A stretch of 64,000 bases of DNA from positions 62,001 through 126,000 of the forward strand of contig NZ_JBFBVU010000003.1 of assembly GCF_040689105.1 (NCBI RefSeq), given 5' to 3'. This stretch comes from Meridianimarinicoccus marinus (lineage in GTDB: Bacteria; Pseudomonadota; Alphaproteobacteria; Rhodobacterales; Rhodobacteraceae). Below are positions 9,736 to 18,418 of this stretch, piece by piece (the stretch's first letter is position 1; each line of letters starts with the position of its first letter). Below the pieces are notes generated by a model. The model saw only the letters and a list, made by a program, of their open reading frames with translations. It ran no database searches and had not been told where the DNA came from. The translations under genes and the position numbers were made by a program.

Positions 9736-10458
9736 TCAATCCAGGCAGCGTACCTCGAACTGGTTGCCCGCGCCCCGGCGCATTTCGAACATCTTCAGAT
9801 CGGCCAGAAGATCGCTCAGCTTCTTCTTGCCATAGTTTCGCGGGTCGAAATCCGGATTGGCGGCGGTGATGTGCTGGCCGACCTGGCCCAGCGAATACCA
9901 GTCGTCGTCCTGGTCGATGGCCTCCATCGCGCGATAGATCAGCGCCCGCGCATCCATCGGCTTCAGCTTCTTGGCCGCCGGCGTCGCGATCCCCGGCGCC
10001 GCCGGTTCGGCCTCGCCCGAGGTCAGGTTCTCCACATAGATGAAGCGCTTGCAGGCGCGGCGGAAGGCTTCGGGGGTTTTCTGTTCGCCCATGCCGTAGA
10101 CGTCGATCCCCTGTTCGCGGATGCGGCTGGCCAGCCGGGTGAAATCGCTGTCCGAGGACACCAGCACGAAACCGTCGAACCGGCCTGTGTGCAGGATGTC
10201 CATGGCATCGATCACCAGCGCGATGTCCGAACTGTTCTTGCCGCGCGTGTTGGCCGGCGACTGGATCGGCACGATCGCCAGATGCGCCAGCTTCTTCTGC
10301 CAGCCTTTCAGCCCGTCACGCGAAAAATCGCCATAGATCCGCCGGATCGAGGATTCGCCGAAACTGGCGATCTCTTCGAAGATCGCCTCGGCATAGCTGG
10401 CGGGCACGTTGTCGGCATCGATCAGCACGGCCAGCAGTTTGGTTCCAGTCTCAGGCAT
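9736..10458 (-). CDS. NYN-domain nuclease with C-terminal OST-HTH/LOTUS-like domain
   Basis: PIN-like NYN ribonuclease-type protein of 240 aa. The N-terminal domain (about 8-150) has VLIDADNVPASYAEAI, the KNSSDIALVIDAMD block and VLVSSDSDFTRLASRIRE, which supply the conserved acidic residues of NYN domains. After a Pro/Ala linker, residues 165-240 (MDARALIYRAMEAIDQDDDWYSLGQVGQHI) look like an OST-HTH/LOTUS RNA-binding winged helix. An RNA-processing role is likely but the target is unknown. Its ATG overlaps the stop of the GNAT gene, making it the last gene of a coupled run. Confidence 0.9.
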   Translation of the reverse strand: MPETGTKLLAVLIDADNVPASYAEAIFEEIASFGESSIRRIYGDFSRDGLKGWQKKLAHLAIVPIQSPANTRGKNSSDIALVIDAMDILHTGRFDGFVLVSSDSDFTRLASRIREQGIDVYGMGEQKTPEAFRRACKRFIYVENLTSGEAEPAAPGIATPAAKKLKPMDARALIYRAMEAIDQDDDWYSLGQVGQHITAANPDFDPRNYGKKKLSDLLADLKMFEMRRGAGNQFEVRCLD

Positions 10459-10955
10459 CAGGTTTCCACCAGTTGTTTGTACATCACCAGCGCGTCCACA
10501 TAGCCGTGGACCGGGTGACGGAATGCGCCCGGCAAGCGGCCGACGGTGTCAAACCCGTCCCGCGCCCAGATCGCGATGGCCCCGGCATTTGTCGTGACCA
10601 CGAAATTGAATTGCATGGCGCGAAAGCCCATCTTCCGCGCAACAGTTTGAGAGTGCGCCAGCATCGCCCCGGCCACACCCTGTCCGCGCGCCTGCGGATG
10701 CACCACGAATCCCGCGTTGCACACATGCGCGCCGCCACCGCCCTGGTTGGCCTTCACATAGAAGGTGCCCACCACGCTGGACGGCAGTTCGGCCACATAT
10801 ACGCTCTTTTCCGGCGCGGTCCAGAAGGCAAGCGCCTCGGCGCGCGGGATATCCGCCGCCACCGTATAGGTGTCGCCCGCCCGGAAGGCCGGCTTCAGGA
10901 TCGCCCACAGGGCCTCGGCATCGGCGGGGGTCGCCGGGCGTATCTTCAGGCTCAT
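10458..10955 (-). CDS. GNAT-family N-acetyltransferase
   Basis: Acetyl-CoA-dependent acyltransferase of 165 aa, cytoplasmic. It begins MSLKIRPATPADAEALWAIL, the usual N-terminal GNAT strand and helix. It has the acetyl-CoA pyrophosphate-binding motif A as VVHPQARGQGVAGAMLAHS and the downstream FNFVVTTNAGAIAIWARDGFDTVGRLPGAF. The substrate is unknown. ATGA overlaps join it to the potassium-channel gene upstream and the NYN gene downstream. The start at 10955 was chosen over 11003 because it coincides with the upstream stop and the family N terminus. Confidence 0.9.
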   Translation of the reverse strand: MSLKIRPATPADAEALWAILKPAFRAGDTYTVAADIPRAEALAFWTAPEKSVYVAELPSSVVGTFYVKANQGGGGAHVCNAGFVVHPQARGQGVAGAMLAHSQTVARKMGFRAMQFNFVVTTNAGAIAIWARDGFDTVGRLPGAFRHPVHGYVDALVMYKQLVET

Positions 10956-11743
10956 TCCTGCCCCTCTGTCTCGATATGGATCACCGCGCCGCAATGCTTG
11001 CAATGCACCGCGTCGGCGTCGTGCAGCACCAGCCCGCAGGTCTTGCAGGGCTCGCGCACCTTGCTGGGCCGGAACAGCACCTGCGCCAGCCGCAGGAACA
11101 GCGTCACCCCGAAGATCATCACCACCACCGAGATCAGCCGCCCGACCGTTCCCTGCAAGGTGATGTCGCCGAACCCGGTGGTGGTCAGCGCGGTGACGGT
11201 GAAATACAGCGCGTCGGCGTAATTGCCGATCTGCGGGTTGGTCTGGAACTGCGTGGCATAAACCAGCCCGGTCATGACGAACATGAACACCACCAGGTTG
11301 ATCGCCGCGACGATGACCTCTTCGTGCTTGCGGAACACCGGGAAATCCACCCGCAGCCGCCCAAGCAACTGATAGGTGCGCAACAGCCGCAAGGTGCGCA
11401 GCACCCGCAGAAAGCCCAGCCCCTCACCCGCCAGCGGCGCCAGGAACGAGGCGATCGAGACGATGTCCACCCAGGTCATCGGCCGCAGCATGAACCGCAG
11501 CGGCTGAGGGCTGATGAACAGCCGCGCCAGGAAATCGGCCAGGATCACCACCCCGAACACCGCATCGATGGATTCCACCACCGGCCCGTGATGGCTGAAC
11601 GAGGTGGCGATCACGAAGGCGATGGTCACCAGATCGAAGATCAGCAGCCCGTAGCGGAACTTGTGCGCCCTGGCGGTGGACCCGGTATAGAGCGCGCGCA
11701 GCCGGTCCTTCAGCCGCCCTGCCTTGCCCCCGCCGCCGGTCAC
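10952..11743 (-). CDS. Voltage-gated-type potassium channel with C-terminal zinc ribbon
   Basis: Six-helix ion channel of about 263 aa in the inner membrane. It shows S1-S3, an Arg-rich S4 (RVLRTLRLLRTYQLLGRLR), the pore filter TTTGFGDI (GFG in place of the commoner GYG) and S6 (LISVVVMIFGVTLFLRL). The last 35 residues carry two CxxCG pairs (CKTCG and CKHCG), a short zinc-ribbon knuckle that is unusual for a channel of this class. A GTG at 11743 was chosen; the frame is open to 11803 but would overlap the dehydrogenase gene. It sits 28 bp after that gene and overlaps the GNAT start. Confidence 0.88.
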   Translation of the reverse strand: MTGGGGKAGRLKDRLRALYTGSTARAHKFRYGLLIFDLVTIAFVIATSFSHHGPVVESIDAVFGVVILADFLARLFISPQPLRFMLRPMTWVDIVSIASFLAPLAGEGLGFLRVLRTLRLLRTYQLLGRLRVDFPVFRKHEEVIVAAINLVVFMFVMTGLVYATQFQTNPQIGNYADALYFTVTALTTTGFGDITLQGTVGRLISVVVMIFGVTLFLRLAQVLFRPSKVREPCKTCGLVLHDADAVHCKHCGAVIHIETEGQE

Positions 11744-11771
11744 CCTGCCGCCCCTTCGCCCGCTGCCGGGA

Positions 11772-12884
11772 TCAGTAGACCACGACCGAGCGGATCGATT
11801 CACCCGCGTGCATCAAATGGAAGCCCTTGTTGATGTCCTCAAGCCCCATGGTGTGGGTGATCATCGGGTCGATCTCGATCTTGCCCTGCATGTACCAGTC
11901 GACGATCTTCGGCACATCCGTCCGGCCCCGCGCCCCGCCGAAGGCGGTGCCGCGCCAGACACGGCCGGTGACCAGCTGGAACGGGCGCGTGGAAATTTCG
12001 GCCCCGGCAGGCGCCACGCCGATGATGACGCTTTCGCCCCAACCCTTGTGCGCCGATTCCAGCGCCGTGCGCATCACGCCCACGTTGCCGGTGGCATCGA
12101 AGGTGTAATCGGCCCCGCCGCCGGTCAGCTCGACCAGATGGCCCACCAGATCGCCCTCGACTGTGCTCGGATTGACGAAATCGGTCATGCCGAACCGCTC
12201 GGCCATGGGTTTCTTGTCGTCGTTCAGATCGACACCGACGATCTGGTCGGCCCCGGCCAGCCGCAGCCCCTGAAGGACATTCAGCCCGATGCCGCCCAGC
12301 CCGAAAACGATGGCGCGGCTGCCGATTTCCACCTTGGCGGTGTTGATGACCGCGCCGATGCCGGTGGTCACGCCGCAGCCGATGTAGCAGATCTTGTCGA
12401 AGGGGGCGTCCTTGCGCACCTTGGCCAGCGCGATCTCGGGCAGCACCGTGTGATTGGCGAAGGTCGAACAGCCCATGTAATGCAGGATCGGCGTGCCATC
12501 CAGCATCGAGAACCGCGAGGTGCCGTCGGGCATCAGCCCCTGCCCTTGCGTCGAGCGGATCGACTGGCACAGGTTGGTCTTGGGATTGAGGCAATAGTCA
12601 CACTCGCGGCACTCGGGCGTGTACAGTGGGATCACGTGATCGCCCGGCTTCAGCGAGGTCACACCGGGGCCGACCTCCAGCACCACGCCCGCGCCCTCAT
12701 GGCCCAGGATCGCCGGGAACAGCCCCTCGGGATCGGCGCCCGACAGGGTGAACTCATCGGTGTGGCAAATGCCGGTGGCCTTGATCTCGACCAGAACTTC
12801 TCCGGCCTTCGGGCCTTCAAGGTTCACGTCCATGACTTCAAGCGGCTTTCCGGCTTCGACGGCGACGGCGGCACGTGTACGCAT
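11772..12884 (-). CDS. S-(hydroxymethyl)glutathione dehydrogenase / class III alcohol dehydrogenase
   Basis: Zinc medium-chain dehydrogenase (370 aa) that oxidises S-hydroxymethylglutathione to S-formylglutathione with NAD+ in formaldehyde detoxification. Catalytic zinc ligands are Cys40 (GICHTDEFT) and His62 (GHEGAG). Structural zinc is held by Cys92, 95, 98 and 106 (CRECDYCLNPKTNLC). The Rossmann fold is near AIVFGLGGIGLNVLQG. Sequence and length fit class III enzymes very closely. It is the first gene of a run leading into the potassium channel, GNAT and NYN genes. FghA, the next pathway enzyme, is encoded at 7135-7965. Confidence 0.96.
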   Translation of the reverse strand: MRTRAAVAVEAGKPLEVMDVNLEGPKAGEVLVEIKATGICHTDEFTLSGADPEGLFPAILGHEGAGVVLEVGPGVTSLKPGDHVIPLYTPECRECDYCLNPKTNLCQSIRSTQGQGLMPDGTSRFSMLDGTPILHYMGCSTFANHTVLPEIALAKVRKDAPFDKICYIGCGVTTGIGAVINTAKVEIGSRAIVFGLGGIGLNVLQGLRLAGADQIVGVDLNDDKKPMAERFGMTDFVNPSTVEGDLVGHLVELTGGGADYTFDATGNVGVMRTALESAHKGWGESVIIGVAPAGAEISTRPFQLVTGRVWRGTAFGGARGRTDVPKIVDWYMQGKIEIDPMITHTMGLEDINKGFHLMHAGESIRSVVVY

Positions 12885-13011
12885 GTGAAACTCCCTGCTG
12901 TGTTTGCGCAGAAGACTGTTCCAAAAGACACAGCATTACAACGATCTCCTGCCCCATGGCTTGCGCAGAAGCATTGGTGACGGCAGGTTACCGTGCAAAA
13001 CGAGGCTTGCC

Positions 13012-13302
13012 ATGCGCGTCACCATTTCGATTCTCTTTCCCGGCCTGTCCCTGCTGGCGCTCGCCGCTTGCGACCCCAGCTATGATAGCGCGCAGGGCGC
13101 GGTCCCCGCGTCGCAGGTCTGCGAAGCCACCCTGTACGACGCGCTGAAGGGCGAACCGATCGAGGTGGTCGACAGCCTGAATACCCCCCTGCAGGTGCGG
13201 GTTCTGGCCGCCGACAGCTTCGTGCCGCGCGATTTCGACGGCAGCCGGCTGACCTTTACCGAATCCCCCAAGGGCACCGTCAGCCGCATCTTCTGCGGCT
13301 GA
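13012..13302 (+). CDS. I78-family peptidase inhibitor-like lipoprotein
   Basis: A 96-aa protein with a lipoprotein signal (LSLLALAAC, lipidated Cys at about residue 20). The mature part has the layout of peptidase inhibitor I78: VCEATLYDALKGEPI, an RVLAADSFVPRDFDGSRLTF strand pair and the C-terminal VSRIFCG, with two conserved Cys that probably pair. The family inhibits serine proteases. The start at 13012 was chosen because the longer frame adds a non-signal stretch. It lies between the formaldehyde dehydrogenase gene (divergent) and imuB. The target protease is unknown. Confidence 0.78.
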   Translation: MRVTISILFPGLSLLALAACDPSYDSAQGAVPASQVCEATLYDALKGEPIEVVDSLNTPLQVRVLAADSFVPRDFDGSRLTFTESPKGTVSRIFCG

Positions 13303-13370
13303 GCCACGGCCCCGAGACAGTCCCGAAAAGCGGCTTGGACTCGACTCTGTCCGCGCTTTGGTCATAGTAA

Positions 13371-13385
13371 GAACATAACAGGAAC
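13371..13385 (+). promoter_or_regulatory. LexA (SOS) box upstream of imuB
   Basis: GAAC (13371-13374) and GAAC (13382-13385) are separated by exactly 7 bases. This is the reverse complement of GTTC-N7-GTTC, the established LexA box of Rhodobacter and other alphaproteobacteria. It ends 18 bases before the imuB ATG, so LexA binding would block transcription of imuB directly. Gene identity and site agree well. Confidence 0.85.
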
Positions 13386-13406
13386 ATTATTGCTGCCACA
13401 ATAATG
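13385..13406 (+). promoter_or_regulatory. Stem-loop enclosing the imuB start codon
   Basis: CATTATTG (13385-13392) and CAATAATG (13399-13406) are perfect 8-bp inverted arms around a 6-base loop (CTGCCA). The ATG of imuB forms the last three bases of the right arm, and no Shine-Dalgarno sequence is visible. In RNA the hairpin would bury the start codon. In DNA it could be an extra operator abutting the LexA box. Confidence 0.5.
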
Positions 13407-15059
13407 CCGAATCGTCGTGTTCTCTCTTTGTGGTTCCCACGCCTGGGGGCCGAACGGCTGCTGCGTCAGGATCGTGACGTGCTGGAACGGCCCCTGGCCG
13501 TCGTTGCCGATCGCGGCGGCGCGCAGGTGCTGTCCAGCCTCTCGGCCGCGGCCGAGGCCGCCGGGCTGCGCGCGGGCCAGCCGCTGCGCGATGCACTGGC
13601 GATGTATCCCGACCTTGTGACCCGCTCGGAAAACACCCGCGCCGATGCGGCGCTGCTGGCGGCGCTGCGCCGCTGGGCCGGGCGGTTTTCACCCTGGGTC
13701 GCCGAAGAGCCGCCCGCCGCCCTGCTGATCGACCTGACCGGCTGCGCCCATCTGTTCGGCGGCGAGGCGCCGCTGATGCGGCAGGTGGAGGCCGATTGCG
13801 CCGACCTGGGGCTGACCGTGCGCGCCGGGCTGGCCGACACCGTGGGCGCGGCCTGGGCGCTGGCACGCTTTGCCGGACAGGCCGCCGATCCGGTCCGGTC
13901 GGGCGATGCCATCGACCAGGAGGCCCGCGCCACCCGCTCGCGCGCGGCCCGGCGGCGGCATTGGGAACGCGGCGGGGCACCGCCCGGCCTGCCCACCCCG
14001 GACACCCCCGCCGGACGCATCGCACCGCCCGGCCGCACCCGTGCCGCGCTGGACCCGCTGCCGGTGGCCGCCCTGCGCCTGAGTGCCGAGGACACCGCCG
14101 CCCTGGCCCGGCTGGGCCTGCGCCGCATCGGCGATCTGGCGGGCCAGCCGCGCGCCGGACTGGCGCGGCGGCTCGGGCGGCACCTGGTGCGGCGGCTGGA
14201 TCAGGCCATGGGGGTGGAACCCGAGCCGGTCTCGCCCGCCAAGCCCGCCCCGCGCTTTGCCCTGCGGCTGGGCCTGCCCGACCCCATCGGGCTTGAGGAC
14301 GACCTGCTGGCCGGGATCGACCGGTTGCTGCCGCCCTTGTGCGACAAGCTGCGCACGGCGGGGCTGGGCGCGCGGCTGGTGCGGCTTCAGGCCGAACGCT
14401 GCGACCGCGAGGTGCAGGAGATCGAGGTCGGCCTCGCCCGCCCCTCGGCGGATCCCGACCGCATCCGCCCGCTGCTGGCGCTGAAGCTGGACCAGATCGA
14501 CGCCGGGCCGGGCATCGACCGGCTGCGGCTGAGCGCGCCGCGCACCGAAGCGGTCCATGCCCGCCAGCACAAGGGCCATCTGGACGCCGCCCGCGCCGCC
14601 ACCACCCGCCGCGATGCCGGCCCGGTGCTGGACGACCTGATCGGCCGGCTGGGCGCCCGCGTCGGCATGGAGGCGATCACCCGCCTGCATCCCGCCGACA
14701 GCCATATCCCGGAAAAGACCGCCCATGTGCTGGCCGCCGCATGGTCGGAACCGGCGGGCGACTGGCCCCGCGCGCCGACCCCACGCCCGGTGATGATCTG
14801 GCGGCCCGAACCGGTGACCGCCCCCGACGCGCCGCGCCTGACCGGCCCGTTCCGCTGGCGCCGCCGCAGCCTGACCCCGGTGCACACCCGCGGCCCCGAA
14901 CGCATCGCGCCGGAATGGTGGCTGGACGATCCGGCCTGGCGCAGCGGCGTGCGCGATTACTGGGACGTGGTGACGGAGGACGGGGCGCGGCTGTGGCTGT
15001 TCTATGCCCATGGCAGCGCCCGCTCGGGGGGCTGGTTCTGCCAGGGGGCCTTTGGCTGA
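13404..15059 (+). CDS. imuB: ImuB-like inactive Y-family DNA polymerase
   Basis: Y-family polymerase homologue (551 aa) of the SOS mutasome, which normally works with ImuA and DnaE2 in error-prone translesion synthesis. It begins MPNRRVLSLWFPRLGAERLL, where active Y polymerases have a catalytic Asp, so it is a catalytically dead ImuB type. Further features are PPAALLIDLTGCAHLFGG, a helix-hairpin-helix-like LARLGLRRIGDLAGQPRAGLARRLG, and a C-terminal block ending DYWDVVTEDGARLWLFYAHG (DUF6504-like). A LexA box lies just upstream. Neither imuA nor dnaE2 is adjacent, so partners must be elsewhere or lost. Confidence 0.9.
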   Translation: MPNRRVLSLWFPRLGAERLLRQDRDVLERPLAVVADRGGAQVLSSLSAAAEAAGLRAGQPLRDALAMYPDLVTRSENTRADAALLAALRRWAGRFSPWVAEEPPAALLIDLTGCAHLFGGEAPLMRQVEADCADLGLTVRAGLADTVGAAWALARFAGQAADPVRSGDAIDQEARATRSRAARRRHWERGGAPPGLPTPDTPAGRIAPPGRTRAALDPLPVAALRLSAEDTAALARLGLRRIGDLAGQPRAGLARRLGRHLVRRLDQAMGVEPEPVSPAKPAPRFALRLGLPDPIGLEDDLLAGIDRLLPPLCDKLRTAGLGARLVRLQAERCDREVQEIEVGLARPSADPDRIRPLLALKLDQIDAGPGIDRLRLSAPRTEAVHARQHKGHLDAARAATTRRDAGPVLDDLIGRLGARVGMEAITRLHPADSHIPEKTAHVLAAAWSEPAGDWPRAPTPRPVMIWRPEPVTAPDAPRLTGPFRWRRRSLTPVHTRGPERIAPEWWLDDPAWRSGVRDYWDVVTEDGARLWLFYAHGSARSGGWFCQGAFG

Positions 15060-15069
15060 GCCAAGGCCC

Positions 15070-15112
15070 CCGGCACCGCCGCGCTATGGGGGCAATGAAC
15101 CGGCGGTGCCGG
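15070..15112 (+). terminator. Strong hairpin after imuB
   Basis: CCGGCACCGCCG (15070-15081) and CGGCGGTGCCGG (15101-15112) form a perfect 12-bp stem around a 19-base loop, 10 bases after the imuB stop. There is no T-tract, so it may act as a Rho-assisted terminator or an mRNA 3' stabiliser. The remaining 176 bp up to the next gene show nothing recognisable. Confidence 0.5.
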
Positions 15113-15288
15113 AGAATGGCAGCTTCTGCGCCACGGTCCGACTATACCGTCAAACGCTCGCACCCGCAGAATTTAGTGCCGGGAATTCAAGCCAACTTCG
15201 CCCCAAAAAGCGGCAAAAGACTTGGAAAGCTGGAAGGTTAAGCATGGCCGCGCTTGATTTCACCCGGTCCCGGCCCCAGAGTTGAGGC

Positions 15289-15633
15289 ATGACCGTGATT
15301 CCCCCGACCCCGTTTCCGGGCCCACGCGCCCCGGTCGAACAGGTGGCCTTCCAGCGCGCGGAACTTGGCGTGATCCTTGGACTTTATGGGCGCATGGTCG
15401 CCGCCGGAGAATGGCGCGACTACGGCATTTCCTGCCTGCGCGACCACGCGGTGTTCTCGGTCTTCCGGCGCACCGCCGAAACCCCGCTCTATAGAATCGA
15501 GAAACATCCTAAACTGCGCAACCGGCAGGGGATGTACGCGGTGATCGGCATGGACGGGCAGATCCTGAAGCGCGGGCATGACCTGAAAACGGTTCTGCGG
15601 GTGCTGGAACGCAAGCTGATCCGCCCGGTCTGA
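15289..15633 (+). CDS. DUF2794 domain protein
   Basis: Conserved alphaproteobacterial protein of 114 aa with no assigned function. It contains VEQVAFQRAELGVILGLYGRMVAAGEWRDY and the strand block AVFSVFRRTAETPLYRIEKHPKLRNRQGMYAVI. It ends with GQILKRGHDLKTVLRVLERKL, which I recognise as the DUF2794 pattern. No signal peptide or membrane segment is present, so it is probably cytoplasmic. It is a single gene that ends 15 bp before the converging NlpC/P60 gene. Confidence 0.85.
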   Translation: MTVIPPTPFPGPRAPVEQVAFQRAELGVILGLYGRMVAAGEWRDYGISCLRDHAVFSVFRRTAETPLYRIEKHPKLRNRQGMYAVIGMDGQILKRGHDLKTVLRVLERKLIRPV

Positions 15634-15648
15634 GCCGCGCACCGCGAC

Positions 15649-16425
15649 TCAGTCGGCGGCAGCCAGCCGCCGCCGCGCCGTCACCGGACCGTCGCCCTGC
15701 GCCGCAATCCGGCGCACGGCTTCCTCGGCGGGCTCATAAACCACCGACATGTGATGCGCGTTGGCGTGGATCAGGCGATCGTCGCTGACCGCCAACGCCA
15801 CATGGCCCTTCCAGAACAGCAGATCGTTGCGTTGCAGCGGCTCGGTCTCGGCCACCGCCTGCCCGGCAGTCCGCGCCTGCTCGCCGCTGTCACCGGGGCA
15901 GGACAGGCCGCAGGCCAGACAGGCCGCCTGCACCAGACCCGAGCAATCCAGCCCCAGCCGCGAGTTGCCGCCCCAAAGATACGGCGTGCCCAGAAACAGC
16001 TCGGCTATTCCGGCGGGGTCGGAAAACCGCAGATGCGCCTTGGCCACATGCACCATCGGCACATACAACCCCTCGTGGGTTTGTCCAAAGCTGCCCTCGG
16101 TGCCGGTCAGGGTCAGCCGCGCACCGAAGGACAGGCTGGCCACATCGGGCGCTTTGAAGTCGGGCGCCGCGTACAGGTGGGTGGCCAGGGTGATGACCTG
16201 ATGGGTCGGCTCCACCGGCTGGCTCAGATCCTCGGGCCGCATGGCGCCGCGATAGCCGTCGGCCACCCGCCGCACCAGGATATGCCCGTCGGCCTCGGCC
16301 AGCGGCTGCACCGCCTCGCCATACAGAAGCTGACGGCTGCGGGTGCCGCCGGGCCGGTCCAGAAGATCGGCAACGGGCACCGCCACCTGAAAGGTCTTGA
16401 GCGCGGGTCGGGCGGGCTGGGTCAT
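15649..16425 (-). CDS. NlpC/P60-family cell-wall peptidase
   Basis: Cysteine peptidase of 258 aa that probably cuts peptidoglycan stem peptides. Two SH3b-like segments fill residues 15-130 (VADLLDRPGGTRSRQLLYGE and the HLYAAPDFKAPDVASLSFG region). The catalytic domain follows, with GTPYLWGGNSRLGLDCSGL (nucleophile Cys161) and WKGHVALAVSDDRLIHANAH (His208). No obvious signal peptide is present, as in related dipeptidyl-peptidase VI types acting on recycled muropeptides. It follows the M17 aminopeptidase gene by 35 bp, consistent with a peptide-recycling operon. Confidence 0.9.
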   Translation of the reverse strand: MTQPARPALKTFQVAVPVADLLDRPGGTRSRQLLYGEAVQPLAEADGHILVRRVADGYRGAMRPEDLSQPVEPTHQVITLATHLYAAPDFKAPDVASLSFGARLTLTGTEGSFGQTHEGLYVPMVHVAKAHLRFSDPAGIAELFLGTPYLWGGNSRLGLDCSGLVQAACLACGLSCPGDSGEQARTAGQAVAETEPLQRNDLLFWKGHVALAVSDDRLIHANAHHMSVVYEPAEEAVRRIAAQGDGPVTARRRLAAAD

Positions 16426-16460
16426 GACGGCTTCCTTGTTCTGACCGCCTGCCTACGCCA

Positions 16461-17852
<1,392 letters not shown>

Positions 17853-17916
17853 GGGCAGCCTGTCCTGTCATCCGGTCCCCGCACCCTACGCCCTTGGCGC
17901 GCACCTGCAAGCCGGA

Positions 17917-18255
17917 TCACTCGGCCCCCTGGCCGGCGGTCCACAGAAGGGTGATGGTGGCTTCGCCCAGGCGACGGCAGCGGCCCACGGTGGCCGCCAG
18001 GCCCACCTGATCCTTCACCGCCGCGCAATGCGCCGCCGCCCGCGCCGCCCGCTGCAACCGGGGCAGCCCTGCCGCCGAGGCCGTGGCCTGAAGCCGTTTT
18101 GCATGGTCCTCCAGCGCCTGTACGTCGGCATCGGCAAGCGCCCGCGCAAGACCCGCCATGCGGGTTGCCAGAGATTCCACCAGATCCACCGCCGCCCGAT
18201 CGCGCGAACAGCCCCGCGCCCGACTGAAGCAGGCCACCAGAGTTTCGGGATCCAT
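17917..18255 (-). CDS. Small helical protein, possibly Hpt-like
   Basis: About 112 aa, all-helical in appearance. The stretch ESLATRMAGLARALADADVQALEDHAKRLQATASAAGLPRL has the spacing of a histidine-phosphotransfer four-helix bundle (HAKRLQATASAAGL resembling the phospho-His helix). The match is too weak for a firm call. The start is uncertain: ATG at 18255 is used, but a GTG 36 bases upstream (18291) has a better GGTGGGG ribosome site. It lies 64 bp upstream of the M17 aminopeptidase gene on the same strand. No partner kinase is nearby. Confidence 0.5.
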   Translation of the reverse strand: MDPETLVACFSRARGCSRDRAAVDLVESLATRMAGLARALADADVQALEDHAKRLQATASAAGLPRLQRAARAAAHCAAVKDQVGLAATVGRCRRLGEATITLLWTAGQGAE

Positions 18256-18380
18256 ATCCTCGGACTCGGAAAAACGTAAATGCAAGCGCACGACACCCCA
18301 CCCTGTTCCGGCCCCCACCGGTGTTTTTTCACATACCCCTCTACCTGCCAAAAAAACCTTGCTTTTCCAGCACGAAGTAC

Positions 18381-18414
18381 CTCGAAATTGAATTCACTCC
18401 GCACTAGTTTCGAG
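18381..18414. promoter_or_regulatory. Inverted repeat before carbonic anhydrase
   Basis: CTCGAAA (18381-18387) and TTTCGAG (18408-18414) form a perfect 7-base inverted repeat with a 20-base spacer, ending four bases before the carbonic anhydrase ATG. It could be a regulator-binding site or a leader hairpin. No matching factor is known to me. Confidence 0.35.
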
Positions 18415-18418
18415 ACTT

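Noticed and set aside
12904..12971. An 11-bp direct repeat TTGCGCAGAAG (12904 and 12961)
   Set aside because: Only two copies, no inverted symmetry and no link to a known factor; may be chance.
13689..15011. A 440-codon minus-strand open frame opposite imuB
   Set aside because: Shadow of imuB, which has clear family motifs and a LexA box.
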